A DNA stretch of 64,000 bases from Eutreptiella sp. 'Long Island Sound 2002' (GCA_964036045.1 OZ038389.1:62820359-62884358); one strand, 5' to 3'; positions 22,482 through 36,327 are shown, counted from the stretch's first letter. Translations and numbers: made by a program. The notes: a model not told the origin generated them from the letters alone.

Positions 22482-25400
22482 ATGAAGCTGCGCGAGGTGC
22501 TCCTCGGAGTGTTTGGCGTGGCATTGCTTGTATTTGCAACATCCTTCACGCTCGTCCGCAAACCCGTGGGGGCCTCGGTCCCCCGCACCTCGGGGGCGCT
22601 CAATGGTGATAGCCCTGCAACGCCAGTGCGAACACCAACCCCCTTGCCGGAGGACACGAAGAGAGGAGATGTGGCAGATGTCTTTGTCCCAAGTGAGGTG
22701 CGTTGCCGTGGGTACACGGCCCGCTTGCACCCATGTCGGACTGTGTTAGTTCGCGTTTGTCTAGTATTTCCCTCGCCCATTTCATCAATTTGTCTTTTAT
22801 TTGACGCGCGTTATGTGTCGGATCAAACCCTTCTATTCGTTGTGTTATGCATGGTTGGTCAACGTGGATTATGGCCAAACGCGAGCCAGTGTTTTGCGAC
22901 GCGAAGGTAGAAACAAACTAGAGCACGATTTCCTAAAGATGTTTTCATGTGACGACAATAACGCGGGTTATTAAGGAGACAGACCTCCCCCAATGTTCAA
23001 GAGCCTAGTCTGCCTATTTTTTCTGGTGGTTCACCACATGCGTTTGATTGTGGCCGCGGGGTTCCTTCGTGTCATTCGATGTCGGAGTCACTTGATGATG
23101 GTCTGGAATTTATTAGCGTCGTTTGTGCTTTAGACCATTCGTTGATCAGCACAAAATAGAGCGCATGAGGGGTGGTAAACCCCTACCGATGAAATAGTCT
23201 CGAGGAGCCTTCGTGCAATCAAGACCCAAGCGCTCCATTTAAATTGGCGGCGTGCACGCGCTTCGGCATTCTTGTGAGGGTCGGGGGCTACTTGTGGGAA
23301 GGCCATTCATTCCAAAGCAAGTGTAGGTTGGTGAGCAAGATATCGGAGGTACCTCGCATGAGCTCACGAGATAGAGCCGGTTAACGTGAATTACAGATTC
23401 GATGTCGGAATCGGTTGGTGATTGGAGATGGATCTTAATTTATCCCTGTAGTGACACACTCCGCAACATTTGTAGGCCACCACGAATACCAACGGCACGG
23501 GGCACGGTAGTAAACATAGCGACCTCAATATCGCGATTCTGTCGCTTTATGTCGGGGTGCCTCAAATCCCAAAAAAACTATATGCTGCAGGTGTGTCTTT
23601 GTCGCAACACGCTTCGCTTCCGTCTCTTCGACAACATGTTTGTGTCGCTGTGGGTAGCATGCATTCCGCCACATGGGTCCGTGCACGAGACTAAGGAGGG
23701 AAACCGCGAGCGTTATGTTCTACTTCCTCGACGAGTCCCGTCCCGTTGCATCCAAGGCTACTTTTCGCGACTAGCGCCGCTTGATCGCCAACATCCCGAA
23801 AATGTAGTTAGCGTGTACAATCACCGAGAAGTTCGGTTTTGGTAATTGATAGCATGACGGTCGAACACGCGCCGGTCTTCAGGTGTTTCAAGTAGACTGA
23901 CTAGCTCTTTGCAACCGCCGCCCCCACAACGTTAATCCTTAAGCGCAACGGCGTTCCGTTCATTCATTCCGTTCATTGCGACCCTCGCCAAGACACGTGT
24001 AATTGTGTTTAACGATGTGCTGCAGTAGGGCTTCGAGTGGTGGATGGTTTGCAATGGTGAATATCATCGTCCACATTGAGTACATGCGACGCGTTTCACT
24101 TGCAGTGCATAGCAAACGCTGCTATGCAGCCCATCATGGCTATAGCTTCATCTTGGACACGTCGCCACGAACACACAAACGGATGCCTCATTGGAACCGA
24201 GTTTTAGTACTTCAAAAGTGTCTTCCCTTGCCCTTCACCTCGGCTCCGCATGGTGCGACCGTTTGCCCAAGCCGTAGCTTGCTCGATTCCCGACCAACCC
24301 TTCCAAGCCTTTGCCGCGTTAGTCACATTTTCCCGTCATTTTGGGGAAAGGGGGCACATTAATTGCACAATTTTGCTTACTGGGTCTGAGAGGTTGCCAA
24401 CCTAGTTCCACGATGGAGTTAATGATCGCCTCAATTGCATCCATGTGGTATTCATGTGCTAAAAAAGGTTGGACCGAGGGCGAAATCCTGAGTTGGAAAA
24501 CAAGCCCCCCCCGCAATTGCCAAGCAAAACCTCGACCCCTCCCCTTGGTGCCCACTTGAAATGCAAGTCAAAACCTAGCTAATAACACGGGGAGAACTTC
24601 TTGGGCAAATTCCATGCATGGTATCTAATGGTTCTGAGTGCCCCTTGTATCGACACGTTGGTGAGCGTGTCGGCAAGCGGGGTGTATGGTGCCCACGATA
24701 TTGGCCGCACAGCTCGCGTGCACCCCAACCCCGGGCGGTGACATCCCGAGGGTGCTCGCCACCACCCAAAGCGATTGGACATCCCTAGGCGTGGCGCACC
24801 TCTTGGGAGGCGAGGCAACGAGCCATATGGTTGGCTTATTCACCCAAGGAAACATTGCGGTGCACAGTTTTTAACGTAGTCCGTGCCACCCTGCCCGCGA
24901 GTTTTCCATACGCTCGTTTCGAGCCGAGTAAGCACTCAACCGCTTCTTCGCTTTGCTAGCCCAGTAGTCGTGTGTGAATCGTCAAGGCTACCCTAAGTTT
25001 TCTGGCCGCTAGCCGGTAACGCAAATTTCATTTTCCTATGGCCATTTAGCTAACAACCACGCTTTGTTCAGGGTGTGGCGTATGCCGACCCCCCCCCCCC
25101 CGTTGCGTGAGGGCACCCTCTGGAGGGTGCGAGACGCACAAAAAGACCATGTGCCACAATCACGTGCCTCCAAGGGAACCGGTTCCCGAAGCTCTTGGTG
25201 GACGGCCTTGTTGAAAGTCTTCATCGCTTACCAACACGCGTCGAGCGTGACGCCGTGCACCTCGTTGTACCGCAAGTCATCGGGTACTGTAAGGCTGGAC
25301 GTGAACCACGCATGCGCTAACAGGCTTTTGGCGCTGTTTCGGGGGTGTATTATTGTCGGTCTATGACTTCTTCTGCGGTGTGTAAGATGTCCCGCACTTT

Positions 25401-28400
25401 TACATTTTTGCAGGTACCTGCCCATGTACGACTGGATTCTGTACTTGGATATAGACACAATGATGGTGAATGCCAGCATCCGGTGTGTTCCTGTCTGCTT
25501 GCAGCTAGAGGGTTGGGCATTAGGAACGGGACGCCCGAAAGATGCTACGATACCGAGGCGTGCAGAGAAACAGGTCTCTCGGCAGCCTTTTGGCTGGCTT
25601 GGAGGTCCCTTGGATTTCCCCCCAGTGTGTATGCCTTTGCCATGTACGCTGGCATGGATGACAGTTGGTGCATGGAAATGAGTTCAGATTATTACGATTG
25701 TATTGCACATGGGAAAATGGTGTCACCGCAAGTGGTATTTTTTGTTTGAAGGGATGCCGGGGCAAACGAAGGATTTCCCAGCACATGTGTCCAGAGCAAC
25801 CGGGGGGGGGGGGGGTTGCCCAAATATGTGTTACCGTGTAGTTCCCGGTCCCATGCCTTTTGCATGATCTGCTTGGTGATCGAGGTCTGTTGTGGGGTGC
25901 AGTAGGGCAGTGCATTTGGGGGCTGGGAGTGGAATGTCCCACTGTTTGCCTCCCGGGGCACAAATGCTGGTTGTTCCCATGCAGTACAACTGGTGCCCAT
26001 GAAATTTGGTGCCTAATTAAACTGGGTCCCGAATTGGTACGGTTCGAACACCTAGTGTTTGTTGGACATGGGGTTTCGTCGGACATGGGGGTAGTGGTGT
26101 GCCTCCCGCATGGCCACGCAGCCCGTGAGATTAGTGAAACTGCCGCCAGCTGAGGTGAGTGCAACCAGGTGCTTCGCGGGGGGGGTGCAAGAGGTCCAAC
26201 CAGCAAGTTTGGACGCCCATTGCCCCAACATATTGGTAAACGTCCCATTTTGGACCCCCCGACTGACCAATGTAACCGTCAGGTTTCTCGTTTGAAACTG
26301 CGGGGACGTTTTTTTGAACCCAGACGAAGTCTGGAGCTGGTCATCGTTGATGCTGGGGCTCCTAGCCGACTGTGGCTGGAAAGTCTCATCTTCAGTGGCC
26401 CTCAGGGCTGGCACAACAAAAGTCAGGAAATGTGTGATGCAATACTACCCAACAACACACGCAAGTAGTATATCGACAGTGGGGAGGTGACGTGCAGTTT
26501 TGTGGGAAATGGGGGATTGTCATCCCCCTACTCACCGAGTGCTTGCCGAGGCGATCCGTGGAGCACTGATCCCTTACACAGAGCCAGGCGGTGCTTGAAT
26601 AACCATAGGAGTTGATTGACCAGCAGCGTCTCTGGGGGGTCTCGGGGACGCCGCCGTGCCGCCCAGCGGCGCAACGCCAATCCCCTCCCAGAGCGCACAC
26701 AGCAACCAGACCAGGAAACACCCATTGCCCCCAGTGCATCTAACACAAGGTTGCGCCCAGCGACAGGAGACTGACGTTGGGTTTTGATATTAGGCCCCTT
26801 ATTCAAAGCCAGCAGCTCAAATGCTGCATTGCGAAGAGACGCCTTGCGTGTGATGAGAGCCGTTTGGGGGATTTCCTTGAGCGAAAACACAACACACAAA
26901 TGCTCCAGTTTTTTCGGTAGCCCCCTCCTCCATGAATAGGTACCCTTTCCAGTCAGTCTGCGCGTGTTTGCAGCAGGTTGCACCACTACTCGACAGTGTA
27001 GTTGTGTTGGTGTCGGTTTTCCGTATCTGTGGCGGATGTGTAATCAAAGGTTTCATGACCGGGTGACAACATTCCTGGTTGGTACCCATGCAGATTTCGA
27101 CATGTTTGATATCGCACTGCATCGGCCGTCAGCCTCCGCCTAGGCACACAGCAAACCCAATCATGCTTTCAGGCTGGAGCAGTTCTTGATCTCGAAGTAT
27201 GTCAATTCCGACGTCCATTTTATCATGAGTGAGGGGGATCACGTGAACAGTGGCGGCTTTTTCATCCGCAATTCCGCTTGGAGCATCCAATTTCTGCGGG
27301 ACTGGTGGGATTACGGTACCCCTGAGAAAGGTCCCTCTCAATCTTTCTTTGTATTTGCGCTCAGCTGAGACACAGGCCGCACTCAGAAGCGACCCGAAAG
27401 GAAAGCGTACAGGGGGAATTTTGTTGCACTACGTGCACTGCATATTTATTCCGCAACACTCACCAGATATCAACACCGCCGACTCCGTACAGCAGGTCAG
27501 TACGGCAACAAATATGCTGAATGTGCTGTTCAAAGAGTTACGAACTAGATTTCGAAGAATTCAAAGAATCACGTTACAAGTCCAAAGTGCAGCTATGCAA
27601 AGGCATACACGATGGGCACCTGTCCAAGTGACAAGTGCTGCATCACATTATCACCATGACCACCACATATATCACTGTGATGGTGAGCACAAAATGGGCA
27701 ACAGATGCAATTGTCATTTTCTTCATCATTGGTGGAGGCATCCTGTTGTGCTCCCACAGATTTTGCCATGTGAAGCCAAGGTTCATAGGGCTGATATCGA
27801 GTTGACCCCTGGATATAAAATTGACAAACATGCCGTAAAACATACACATGCGCATGCAAGTCCTTGGTGCTCCACCCCTGCCCAATTGAAACCGTGCACA
27901 CCAGTCAAAGTCTTGCTGTTTTATTGATTTATTGGTCCAAGACTTAGGGCACCAAAAAAAAAGGGGGTTCATTTGACAAAACTCGTGTCCAGTGGTTGAA
28001 TTCCAGGGAGTTCAGGTCAAAGCCGATGTTAGATCCGGCCTCTGCTCGATCACTTTGTTGCATTTCTGCTGCATTCCTGCTCGTCTCCCGATCCTCCGCC
28101 ATTTGTCCCCCATATCTACAATTCCCCCCCTTCTTCACGTGCTGTATTCAATCATTTCTGGTGCGGGTTGCAAATGTGCAGAGGTATTGGCTTCTTTGCA
28201 TCCGTGGTTTGTCGGGGCCTGGGTGTGCAGTCACAGCGTTTGCCGCTCTGCTGACACGCCCTGGTGTTTGATCGTGTTTTCCCGCCCCGACAGTAAGGTT
28301 GTGGCTTTCCAATGTTTCATGCACCACAGCTCCTTATCAAGAGCAGTACGACCAGGGGGCGCTGGTGTTCTTGATCTTGGATCATTTGAACACCGATGTA

Positions 28401-31400
28401 AGCGGGGGATACGACAAGTCATGCCACCGAGGGGCTCTGGGCGGTGCTGAGAAGTGTTGGCTGAAGTGGATGGACCGCATGGGTCTGCCTCTGAACAGAC
28501 GGTATGCATCAGAGTTCTGTGCAAGTATAACTTATGCAGCGAACCTGCACTCGGTAGGCTCTCCGCCCTCGAAACTGGCGTTATTATTCCGGACAAAGCC
28601 CAACAAAAGTCTGACCCTCTGACACCACTGCACCCTTGGAGGGGGATCATGGAGGGGATGCCGCTTGTTGTCCTCAATAGTGCTGCGCCGCACGCCTCAT
28701 CCCAGCAGCACTTCATACGCCTGCGTGTGCCACACGTTCTGGGCAACGACGCTCAGGCAGTTGAGCTCTTTTCGATTCTCCCAGACTCGCCCAGGGGGTC
28801 ACAATGCCCACAAGACTGCTACCACATGTTTTCTGCTCAAGCCTACCCGCTCTGGGGTCCCGCCACGAAGGCGTCTGCTTGAGCAATGTCACGAAGCAGT
28901 TGGCCTTGCAATGAATCTGAATTTGTGTTGCTGTTCTCCATCCAAATGAGGGCGCACTATTGGCGTAAAATTGAACAATGCAGTCAGTGAGGTGGGCGTT
29001 CTGTTTTCACACTAAGGCAATGGGACCGCCTTCGTGACTCCATAGGAGATCTAGCACACCGGAACAGCAACTGTAACAGTGACGCAGCAAAGTACCACCA
29101 TTTCACGACACCCTTGACCTGACGGGTCCTGCCGGTCCACTCGGCACGTCGCTGCAGAAACACGTGGTATGGCAGTGGTCTTGCTGCCCCCTCCAGATAG
29201 CACCTTCCCCAAGGGCTCCCGGCGGCGGCGGCACCTGCGTGGGTCGTGACCGTCTGGCCCATCCGACTCGGTGGTCCGGGGCCATTCTCGGGCTGCTTCT
29301 GATGCAAGGCTGACGAAGAGCGGATGTGCCTCTGCTGGGACTTTGAGCAAGGGAGCGGCCGCTTGGTGAGCTTTTTCCACCTTTTTTTGGGGGGGGGGGG
29401 GGGGGCTGCCGGCGATCGGCGCGGGCCCCGTGCCAGCGGATAGCCGGGAAAGGGTGCCCACCCCCGTGTCTCCACCACGCGGAAGAGGCCCCCGCCCAGC
29501 ATGGCGTCTCTTGGCGTCTTGTCTGATCGTCGGACGCCGACGGTAGGTATTCGTGGACCTTGGTGACAGCTAGAGGCGCGCAAAACGGAGCTAAGCGTGC
29601 AAGGCGCAGGTGGTGTACCAAAGCGGGTCCCCACCGGATAGGTGTTCATGGGACGACCGCCCCATCTCCCCCTTGTAAATAGAGAGCAAAGCGTGCTAAG
29701 CGCAGGTGGTGTACCAAAGCGGGTCCCCGCTGGATAGGTGTTCACGGGATGCCCGCCCCACCATCCGCTCGTAGACAGACAAGAGCAAAGCTTGCAAAGC
29801 GCAGATACCTGGGAAAGGCGACAGCGTTCCCGCTTGCTGAGCAGAGGTGGACACGGGCTATCCACCGCCAAATCCCCGGTACGTGGAGAGAGCCCCCGTG
29901 CCCGCGACCCGATCGCTCTAGTGCCCAGCATCACGGCGTGGCAGGTGGCTTACCGGGAATTGGCTGAAGATCTGCTGAGCATGGCAAAGCCGCGGCAGCA
30001 AGGCTGCCCCCCTGTTCCGGTCTGTTCGCGCTGGGGAGACCCCACCATGCCTCCACACCACGCCAAGGTGCCCGGCCCCAGGGGTTGGAGGGGGTGGAGG
30101 AGGGCATGGCGGTCCCCTCCTGAAAGAATGCAAGAAAAGTGGGGTGCCCAGGGGCGTAGCATGCGTTCATGGCGGGCCGAAGGAATTCACCGAAGGAATG
30201 CTGCAGGTATGACCCCCCCCCCCCGTGCAAGTACGGCCTTGTCTACGCACGGGACCCCGTGCGTAGACCAGTTTCGCACCACAGTTACTGTGCTCAGAAA
30301 ATGTAACGTGACGTGATTATGTGCGTATTTTAGAGGGAAAGCGGGGCCGGGTCATGCCTGTTGCAGCTCTCTCCCCTCATGGCCACATTCTGCTCGACAC
30401 TGATTCTGATTCTGATCATGACACCGGTACTGACTCTAACTCAGAGCTCCTCACTTCTGGTGATTCATCGTCTGCAGCCCCTCTTTGTTGTCCGAGCACG
30501 GTGACCCCACCGTCCTTTCTCTGCCCGTTCTTGCGCAAGGGGTGGGTGAGTGGTACAGAATTCTTCACCATGAAATTCACTGCAGAAAACTGCACCGCAG
30601 GCCTGTTTGTCTGATCTACCTGTGCTAAGCAGCCTGGCGTGACTGAAGTTGGCTGTTGAATGCAACGGGTAGAGGTCGACACAAAGACATGGGCGGCCCG
30701 TCTAACGGCAGTCCGAACAAAAGAAAAGCAAAACTCCCACTTCCATCTTTCCATCACGAATTCGCAATTTGAACGTCACTGCCCATTGCAGAAACCCATT
30801 CGTAGCGCTTGTTGTTGCCCTGTGCACCGTGCGCACACTATGCAGCCGCCCCCTGAGCGAAGCCTTGGGTCGAGCCACCTGCGGTTGGTAAATGCCTGTA
30901 GGTTCGGGAAACATATCATCTGGTGGCCTTGCAACGAGACCACCATCCGGGGGTTCAATTTCTACGGACACGGCTGCTGGCTGCGACACCCCTGTCAGGT
31001 ATGCCTCTGCCTCGGCACATCCCACCCCACATGGTTTTTCAAGCGCATCATTGTGGTACATACAGCCCAATGTATTACTGATGCTGGAGGCTATGACAAG
31101 TGTATGTTTGAGAACTGGCTATTTTCGACCGACCTCGTCCAGGGCGGTCTTCAAGGATCCAATCGCTTTTTCAGTTTCCGCTTTTGGTGGCGGCTATTAC
31201 TCGCCAGTGGCATTGGCGATTCACCGGATGCGGTTGGCAGGTGGTTGTTATGAAACCCACTTCTGAAGGCAGTTGATGTTAAACGATTTTTTTGGCATTG
31301 GGATATCCGGCATTTTTGTGCTGCCTCTTCGCAGTATTGCTGTTGTCTTGCTGGGAGCCCACTCGCGCCGTGAGCCCGGACCTCTCGGGGGTGGGCTAAC

Positions 31401-31823
31401 CTCAGCCGCGGTACCCCCTGCTTCAGTCTCCGTTCCTCTCAAACGTATCACCGTCGCCCGAACGCATTAGGGCTTAGCGTTGTGCAACAGGTCATGTGGT
31501 CCAATTACGCTGACTACACAAAAAACACTGGACATTGGCCTCACGTTTCCAATGCCAGGAGCACGTGTGCACTGCCGCCCCTGGTCCGCATTCGTCGTCA
31601 CTTATCTTTCTGTGGTTGCACGCCTGCATCTCATTTTTGTTCTTTTGCTGCAAACGCTCTTGATGCTTTGCAGTGCTACCGCAATGGAGACATTCTGGCG
31701 CACACTCACGCCTTGGGAGAGTGGACAATTGGTTTCACTGAAACCTACTGTCCGAATCCCTGGGTATCATATCAGCATGTGGAGATGGGTTTAAAGGCCA
31801 CAAAGGTGCGCTGCTGCTCGTGA
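22482..31823 (+). CDS. Family 34-type (GMA12/MNN10/XXT-like) Golgi glycosyltransferase, seven exons
   Basis: Proposed exons: 22482-22692, 24106-24217, 25414-25482, 27173-27330, 28330-28501, 30902-30998 and 31674-31823. They total 969 nt and give 322 residues. All six introns (675-2400 nt) are GT-AG, and every junction keeps frame. Residues 2-24 (KLREVLLGVFGVALLVFATSF) form a type II signal anchor, then a Pro/Thr stem. YAAHHGYSFI at about 76-85, YDWILYLDIDT with the DxD metal-binding motif at 120-122, HVNSGGFFIRNSAWS at 154-167 and QYDQGAL at 189-195 match, in order, the conserved blocks of GT34 enzymes. These transfer galactose, mannose or xylose from nucleotide sugars to glycans in the Golgi. 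The GDILAH block near 278-283 fits the C-terminal region. Donor and acceptor cannot be told. An alternative donor at 27316 would shorten exon 4 by five codons; the last exon may instead splice at 31806. Confidence 0.82.
29589..29810. repeat. Tandem repeat of about 96-99 bp, 2.2 copies, in intron 5 of the glycosyltransferase gene
   Basis: CGCAGGTGGTGTACCAAAGC occurs at 29605 and 29701, followed by the same flanking sequence (GGGTCCCC, GGATAGGTGTTCA). A partial third unit starts at about 29800. The intron also holds a run of 17 G at 29389-29405. Confidence 0.8.
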
Positions 31824-34147
31824 ACCGCTGCTGGACCTCCTCGGGTGTCTCGCTTGGATGCTTCGGCAGCAATTTTCGGAAACAAAGCACTTCTTCATTC
31901 CTGAATCAGTACAGTCAGAGCCCAAAAAGAAGGAAACAGAAGCACACGCTTATCCGGTCTTTGTGTTTGCATACATTCACAAATATACAAATGAAGGACG
32001 CCACCACGTACTGCACTCAACAGCGAGGTTGTTGTTGAATGCAGAAGCGGTGTTGGCATGAAATCATGCTGTATGAACAATTCCAACACGTATCTCGGAA
32101 AGGCCTGTGCACGGAGGAGAAAGTTGTTGGCCCAGAGTGCCAGCGTTCCGGGATGCATCTTGCGGATGAAAATTAGTGCTGTTGGTGGTCCTATTATTGT
32201 TGTATTTTTTTATTCTATTTTTTCTTGTAATTTCGCCTGAAAGCTGTCTGCCCGTGTGCCCCATACATCACTGTTTTTCTACACATGACCTGAGCCGTTC
32301 GTCCCGGAGTGTCCGAACCCTTGCCCCACACAGCCGGCGTATCATTTCTCAACCCCCCCTCCGTTCCACGTTTGATGTGTCTTCAATGGCTGTCAGAGTC
32401 TCCGTGACCCAGCCCACGATTTTTTCGACACAGCCTGCTGAATTTCAACCCAGTTTTTGCACCTGGTTACCCTGTACAGCATGTCTTACGGTGCTTTCCC
32501 AAGTTCCATCCAGTGCGCCCAGTAGCATCAAAGACCAGAAACCTCCGAACCCAGGTTAGGTTAGCCCAAGACACGCATGGGCACAAATTCAAACAATCTC
32601 CGGCTTGACAACCACGAAATTCAGTGGAGCAGAGTTCCGCAGCATCCATTCGCCTCATCAATACCATCATTGTAAAGACATTTGCTGTCAGCAAATTGTA
32701 AGGATGGGCTTTCTGGGAATTAGCACACAAAAACGATCACGCGGCCCAGCATTTCCGCCCCGGCATCCCCTTGTTCACTAAGCGCATTCTATACATCACT
32801 ATTCCCGAATGTGGCACTCTCGTGCCTCGTTCTTCGTTTATGCCTTGATTGCACCTTGGGGCCGGTTGCAGAATGTGGTGGTCAATCGGGCATGGCAGTT
32901 TTGCGAGGCATGCGTTTTCTGGTTCTTGAAGTTCAGCAGCAGCTAGGTAAGTAGATGATATGTTCATGTGGTCTCCAAATTTTGAAATTTGATATTCCTG
33001 TTGCACTGTCTCTTTTTGAACAACATAGTGCCATGTAAATCATGGTCACACATCATTATGTCCCGTCATCTACCATGATCAGCAAGCTGACTCCTGGTTT
33101 CCTCAACGAGACCCGACAACTATCCAAAGCTACAATGTTAGGTGTCAGCATGCCTCCTGCTCCGGCGTGTCCAGTAGGAGAAAAATTGCACACCACTGTT
33201 GATAGCGATGCTTTCACACTGAACAAAACGACCCCTTCCTTCTAAGTGGCATTTAAAGATGCAGTTGAGTTGTAAAATGAGTGCTTTGATCAGCCAATAA
33301 TGAGCACCCCTCACACAAACGTGGCTAGAAAAAGGTGGTACGTGACAATTATGTGCAGAGCACTATTTTGATGAAAGAGAACACCTCATCCCCAGGAAAA
33401 ACGAATGTCCAAAATGAGAACGCAGTGCTTCCGCCTACCCCACTACATCTTGGCTCCAAAGACGCTGCGCAGGATACCATTTGAATAAGTACCACCCTCG
33501 TTCAACATGCTTCCCAAATGGTACAACAACGGCTGCAAAAGAGAACACATCCAGAAGGTCAGCAATGGGAGACACCGATGCACAATATGAACATTCATAT
33601 AATGTGAACAAATGGCAGATGCTACGGTCCCAATGGAACTCAAAGGTACGAATGTATTTCAGGGGGTGACTGCGTACGAATAGCGCCACATCGCTGGGCA
33701 GAGGGGGGCTTTTTGTTGCAGAGGAATTTGCAGGCACGGCGGAAGCCCAAAGTCCATTGCCCTACGTCGAATTTAGTATCGTTATGAGCGGCACTTTGGG
33801 GTCGGCAGCCCTCCCATTGCCGCCGCACATCGCCACGAAGTGCACAGCAACTGAAAAAAAAGTCACACATAGTTTTTCCTTGAATTCTTCACAACAGTTC
33901 TTGACAGCGCTCTGGCGACCGGGCGTCATTTGCGCCTCCCACTCTGCTGCGGCTTCTGCCGCAACCCACCGGGAGAAGCAGGGGGGAAATCGGAAAATTG
34001 ACAGCAGCAACAGCCAAACCAGCTTCGCCACTTGGTTTGGCTTCGTTGGAGGCTCCGCTTGTGCCCAATGCACCCCGTTGTCAGGACATGTTACATTGCC
34101 ATTCACGGAGGCAATGGTGGTGCCATCAGGTGAGAGGGCCACAGTTT
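31824..34147. other. Downstream region of the glycosyltransferase gene, no gene supported
   Basis: This is AT-balanced sequence with many short frames and no recognisable domain. The 3' UTR and polyadenylation signal of the glycosyltransferase gene should be in its first part, but I cannot place them. Confidence 0.4.
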
Positions 34148-34520
34148 TCAGCGAGCTTGCTTGTGCATGCACCCATCCCACCAATGGATCAGGGGTTTGT
34201 GCATTGATCTTTCGTGACAAGCTTCGGTGTCATAGATTTCGCCAAGTGCATCATGGACGAGGTGTGGGGCCAGGTATTCCTTCTCAGGTAATGTCTGGGT
34301 GCACCAGAGCGAGAATTCCTGGTGCCAGAGGTTCCGGCACAGAGCCCTAATGACGCTCGCCCTAGCGGCCTCACAAGCTGCGACTTTGCGTTGCATTTGC
34401 CAGATTCCTTGCTTTCGGTCGACAATGAGGTCAATGAAGAGTGTTGTTGAAAATGTGACTTCAGACGCCATCATTTTCTGGGCTTCCTTATAATTTCCAT
34501 GGTTTTGTGTTCTAGTATAC
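34148..34520 (-). CDS. Unidentified coding-like segment (possible exon)
   Basis: An open minus-strand frame from about 34520 reads NYKEAQKMMASEVTFSTTLF, then KQGIWQMQRKVAACEAARAS and LWHQEFSLWCTQTLPEKEY, ending at 34148. The balanced composition and helix-like pattern look coding, but I recognise no family. It may be one exon of a larger gene. It is not a confident call. Confidence 0.25.
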
Positions 34521-34586
34521 TTCGGATTGCGCTAACAGAGTTACCACACGGCCCGATTTGTATCCTACCGAGTCAAAGTTTGAGGG

Positions 34587-35090
34587 TCAGAGGGTGGTAT
34601 GACGTCTGAAAAGGGGTATCCTACGAGCCAGCGCCGCTGCCTCATCTGTTACATCCAGGGCTGTGCTTGAACCGGGCGGCGAAAAAAGAGGGGTTTTGAT
34701 GACGAGCAGGGGGGTTTTGGTGACCTGAGGCCCTCGGGTTTCGCTCGAAGCCAGATGGGCCTGAGGTTCGCGAATGCTCTTGTGCCGTTGTGGTTTAGGC
34801 ACGTGCCCCGTTCTGTTTGATGTTCCTAGATCGATTTTCCTGCCCTGAAGATTGACAGGCGGCGCTTTATGGCGGATTATGAGCACCAGCACAGCAACGC
34901 GCATGTAGTTCATGCATATTGGTTCAAAGGTATGGAGCCTCTGCACCCAAATGCTGCGGAGTTTTGAAGGCTGCCTGTGCCTAAACCCCAGCAGAGTGTG
35001 ACCCCGCCCGGAACCAAAATGCTCGATCTGACTCCACAGAAGACGTTCAGTTGTCAGTTCAGTGACACGAATACAAGTATCCTCAGTCAT
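34587..35090 (-). CDS. Unidentified ORF, 167 codons
   Basis: An ATG-initiated minus frame (MTEDTCIRVTELTTERLLWS at the N-terminus) stops at 34587. No domain, signal peptide or membrane segment is evident. The segment lies 67 bp upstream of the coding-like frame at 34520-34148 on the same strand, so the two might be exons of one gene. That link is speculative. Confidence 0.2.
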   Translation of the reverse strand: MTEDTCIRVTELTTERLLWSQIEHFGSGRGHTLLGFRHRQPSKLRSIWVQRLHTFEPICMNYMRVAVLVLIIRHKAPPVNLQGRKIDLGTSNRTGHVPKPQRHKSIREPQAHLASSETRGPQVTKTPLLVIKTPLFSPPGSSTALDVTDEAAALARRIPLFRRHTTL

Positions 35091-36327
35091 ATATGGTTTT
35101 CCATGGAGCCTCCAACCTTAGGAGGGTTTGGGAGGTGAGGCTTTGGTGGGGCTGCCATCTTGGGGGTAGTCAATGCTGAAAATGTGGTACGTCATCACGG
35201 CATCCCAAATGGTGTTGCAAATGGGCAAAAGTGGGCCATGTGGTGAGAATCAGGTGCTGGCGGGCGGTGTGTGCAACCAGGCCGAGGTCCTCTCCAGCAA
35301 CCCGTCGGCTGCACGAGGCAAGCAGAAAAGACTGGCCTGTAAATCATGTCAACAGACCGCAAATGTTTTCCCACACGCTTTCCCACATCGATGCACACAT
35401 AAAACCGGTGCTCCTCCCTATGCACCGCAACTACGTGCGCCACTGTGCTAGACACCACACAACTACTTCATTTCATCCCCAGTGCTCTCCACCATCACAA
35501 CCAGGCCTGCCTGCTCTCAAATGTTAAGCGGGAGTGTATGGGGCTGGTCATGACCATTTTCGCTCAGCTGTTGTTCACAAAAGTAAGGCTATCTACCCCT
35601 TTTAGGGTGTAGGATGAGCCTATCTCTTTTGGCAGCAGCAGTAGCAAGCATGAAATGGGACAATCCTGGAGCTCAGCCCTTGTGACCCCATTTGCACCCA
35701 ACTGTTAATGGGTGATGTGTTATATTATGAAGACGGAGCAAGAAAACTCCATTATGGCGAACGGGTCTGGGTGCATCAAGCTGATGCCACAAATTGCAAA
35801 AAATCCTATTTTCGAGTATGTTGGATAGATCGGATGTTTCTGATGACTGCCATAGACATTCAACTTTTGTGAAATCATTGACAAGCCATCGGCGCTTGGG
35901 AATAATGCTCTATGCATGTTGTGGTATTGATTGTGGTGCTTCTTGTTGAGCACAATGCCAGTAGAGCATTCGGGTGTGTTTGACCTGTAGGTCTTTCTTT
36001 GTGGCCATATTGATCAGATCATTGTGTCTTTGAGGCAGGGTGAGGGGGTGCCAGAATGATGGGATTGAGGGGCTAGGGCTTCCCATCTTGTAGTGCAAAA
36101 ATATGGACATCTACGCTGTAGCCGCCATCCAAGTCTGTCTGTGAGGCTTGGCAGACACCCTGAGCCTTGGACAAGCCAATACATTCCTGTTGCATGGGCA
36201 CCTTTCTGCAACATGCCTGTCCCCAACATGTGGTAGCAGGCAGGGTCGTATTTGGCAATCCCTGCCATGGTGCTTCCTGCAGGGGTTGCACCTGGTTCGC
36301 ATTGTGTGTGTGTGCGCGCGCGTATGA

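Noticed and set aside
26528-26986. 152-codon minus frame in intron 3 of the glycosyltransferase gene
   Set aside because: No domain, no matching splice partners; treated as chance.
28984-29934. 316-codon minus frame with a repeated peptide
   Set aside because: It lies inside intron 5 of the glycosyltransferase gene; the peptide repeat only reflects the 96-bp DNA repeat, and no family is recognised.
33762-34220. WD40-like phrase VALSPDGTTIASVNGN on the minus strand
   Set aside because: A single repeat-like phrase without further WD repeats or splice context; it overlaps another open frame and is too weak to call.
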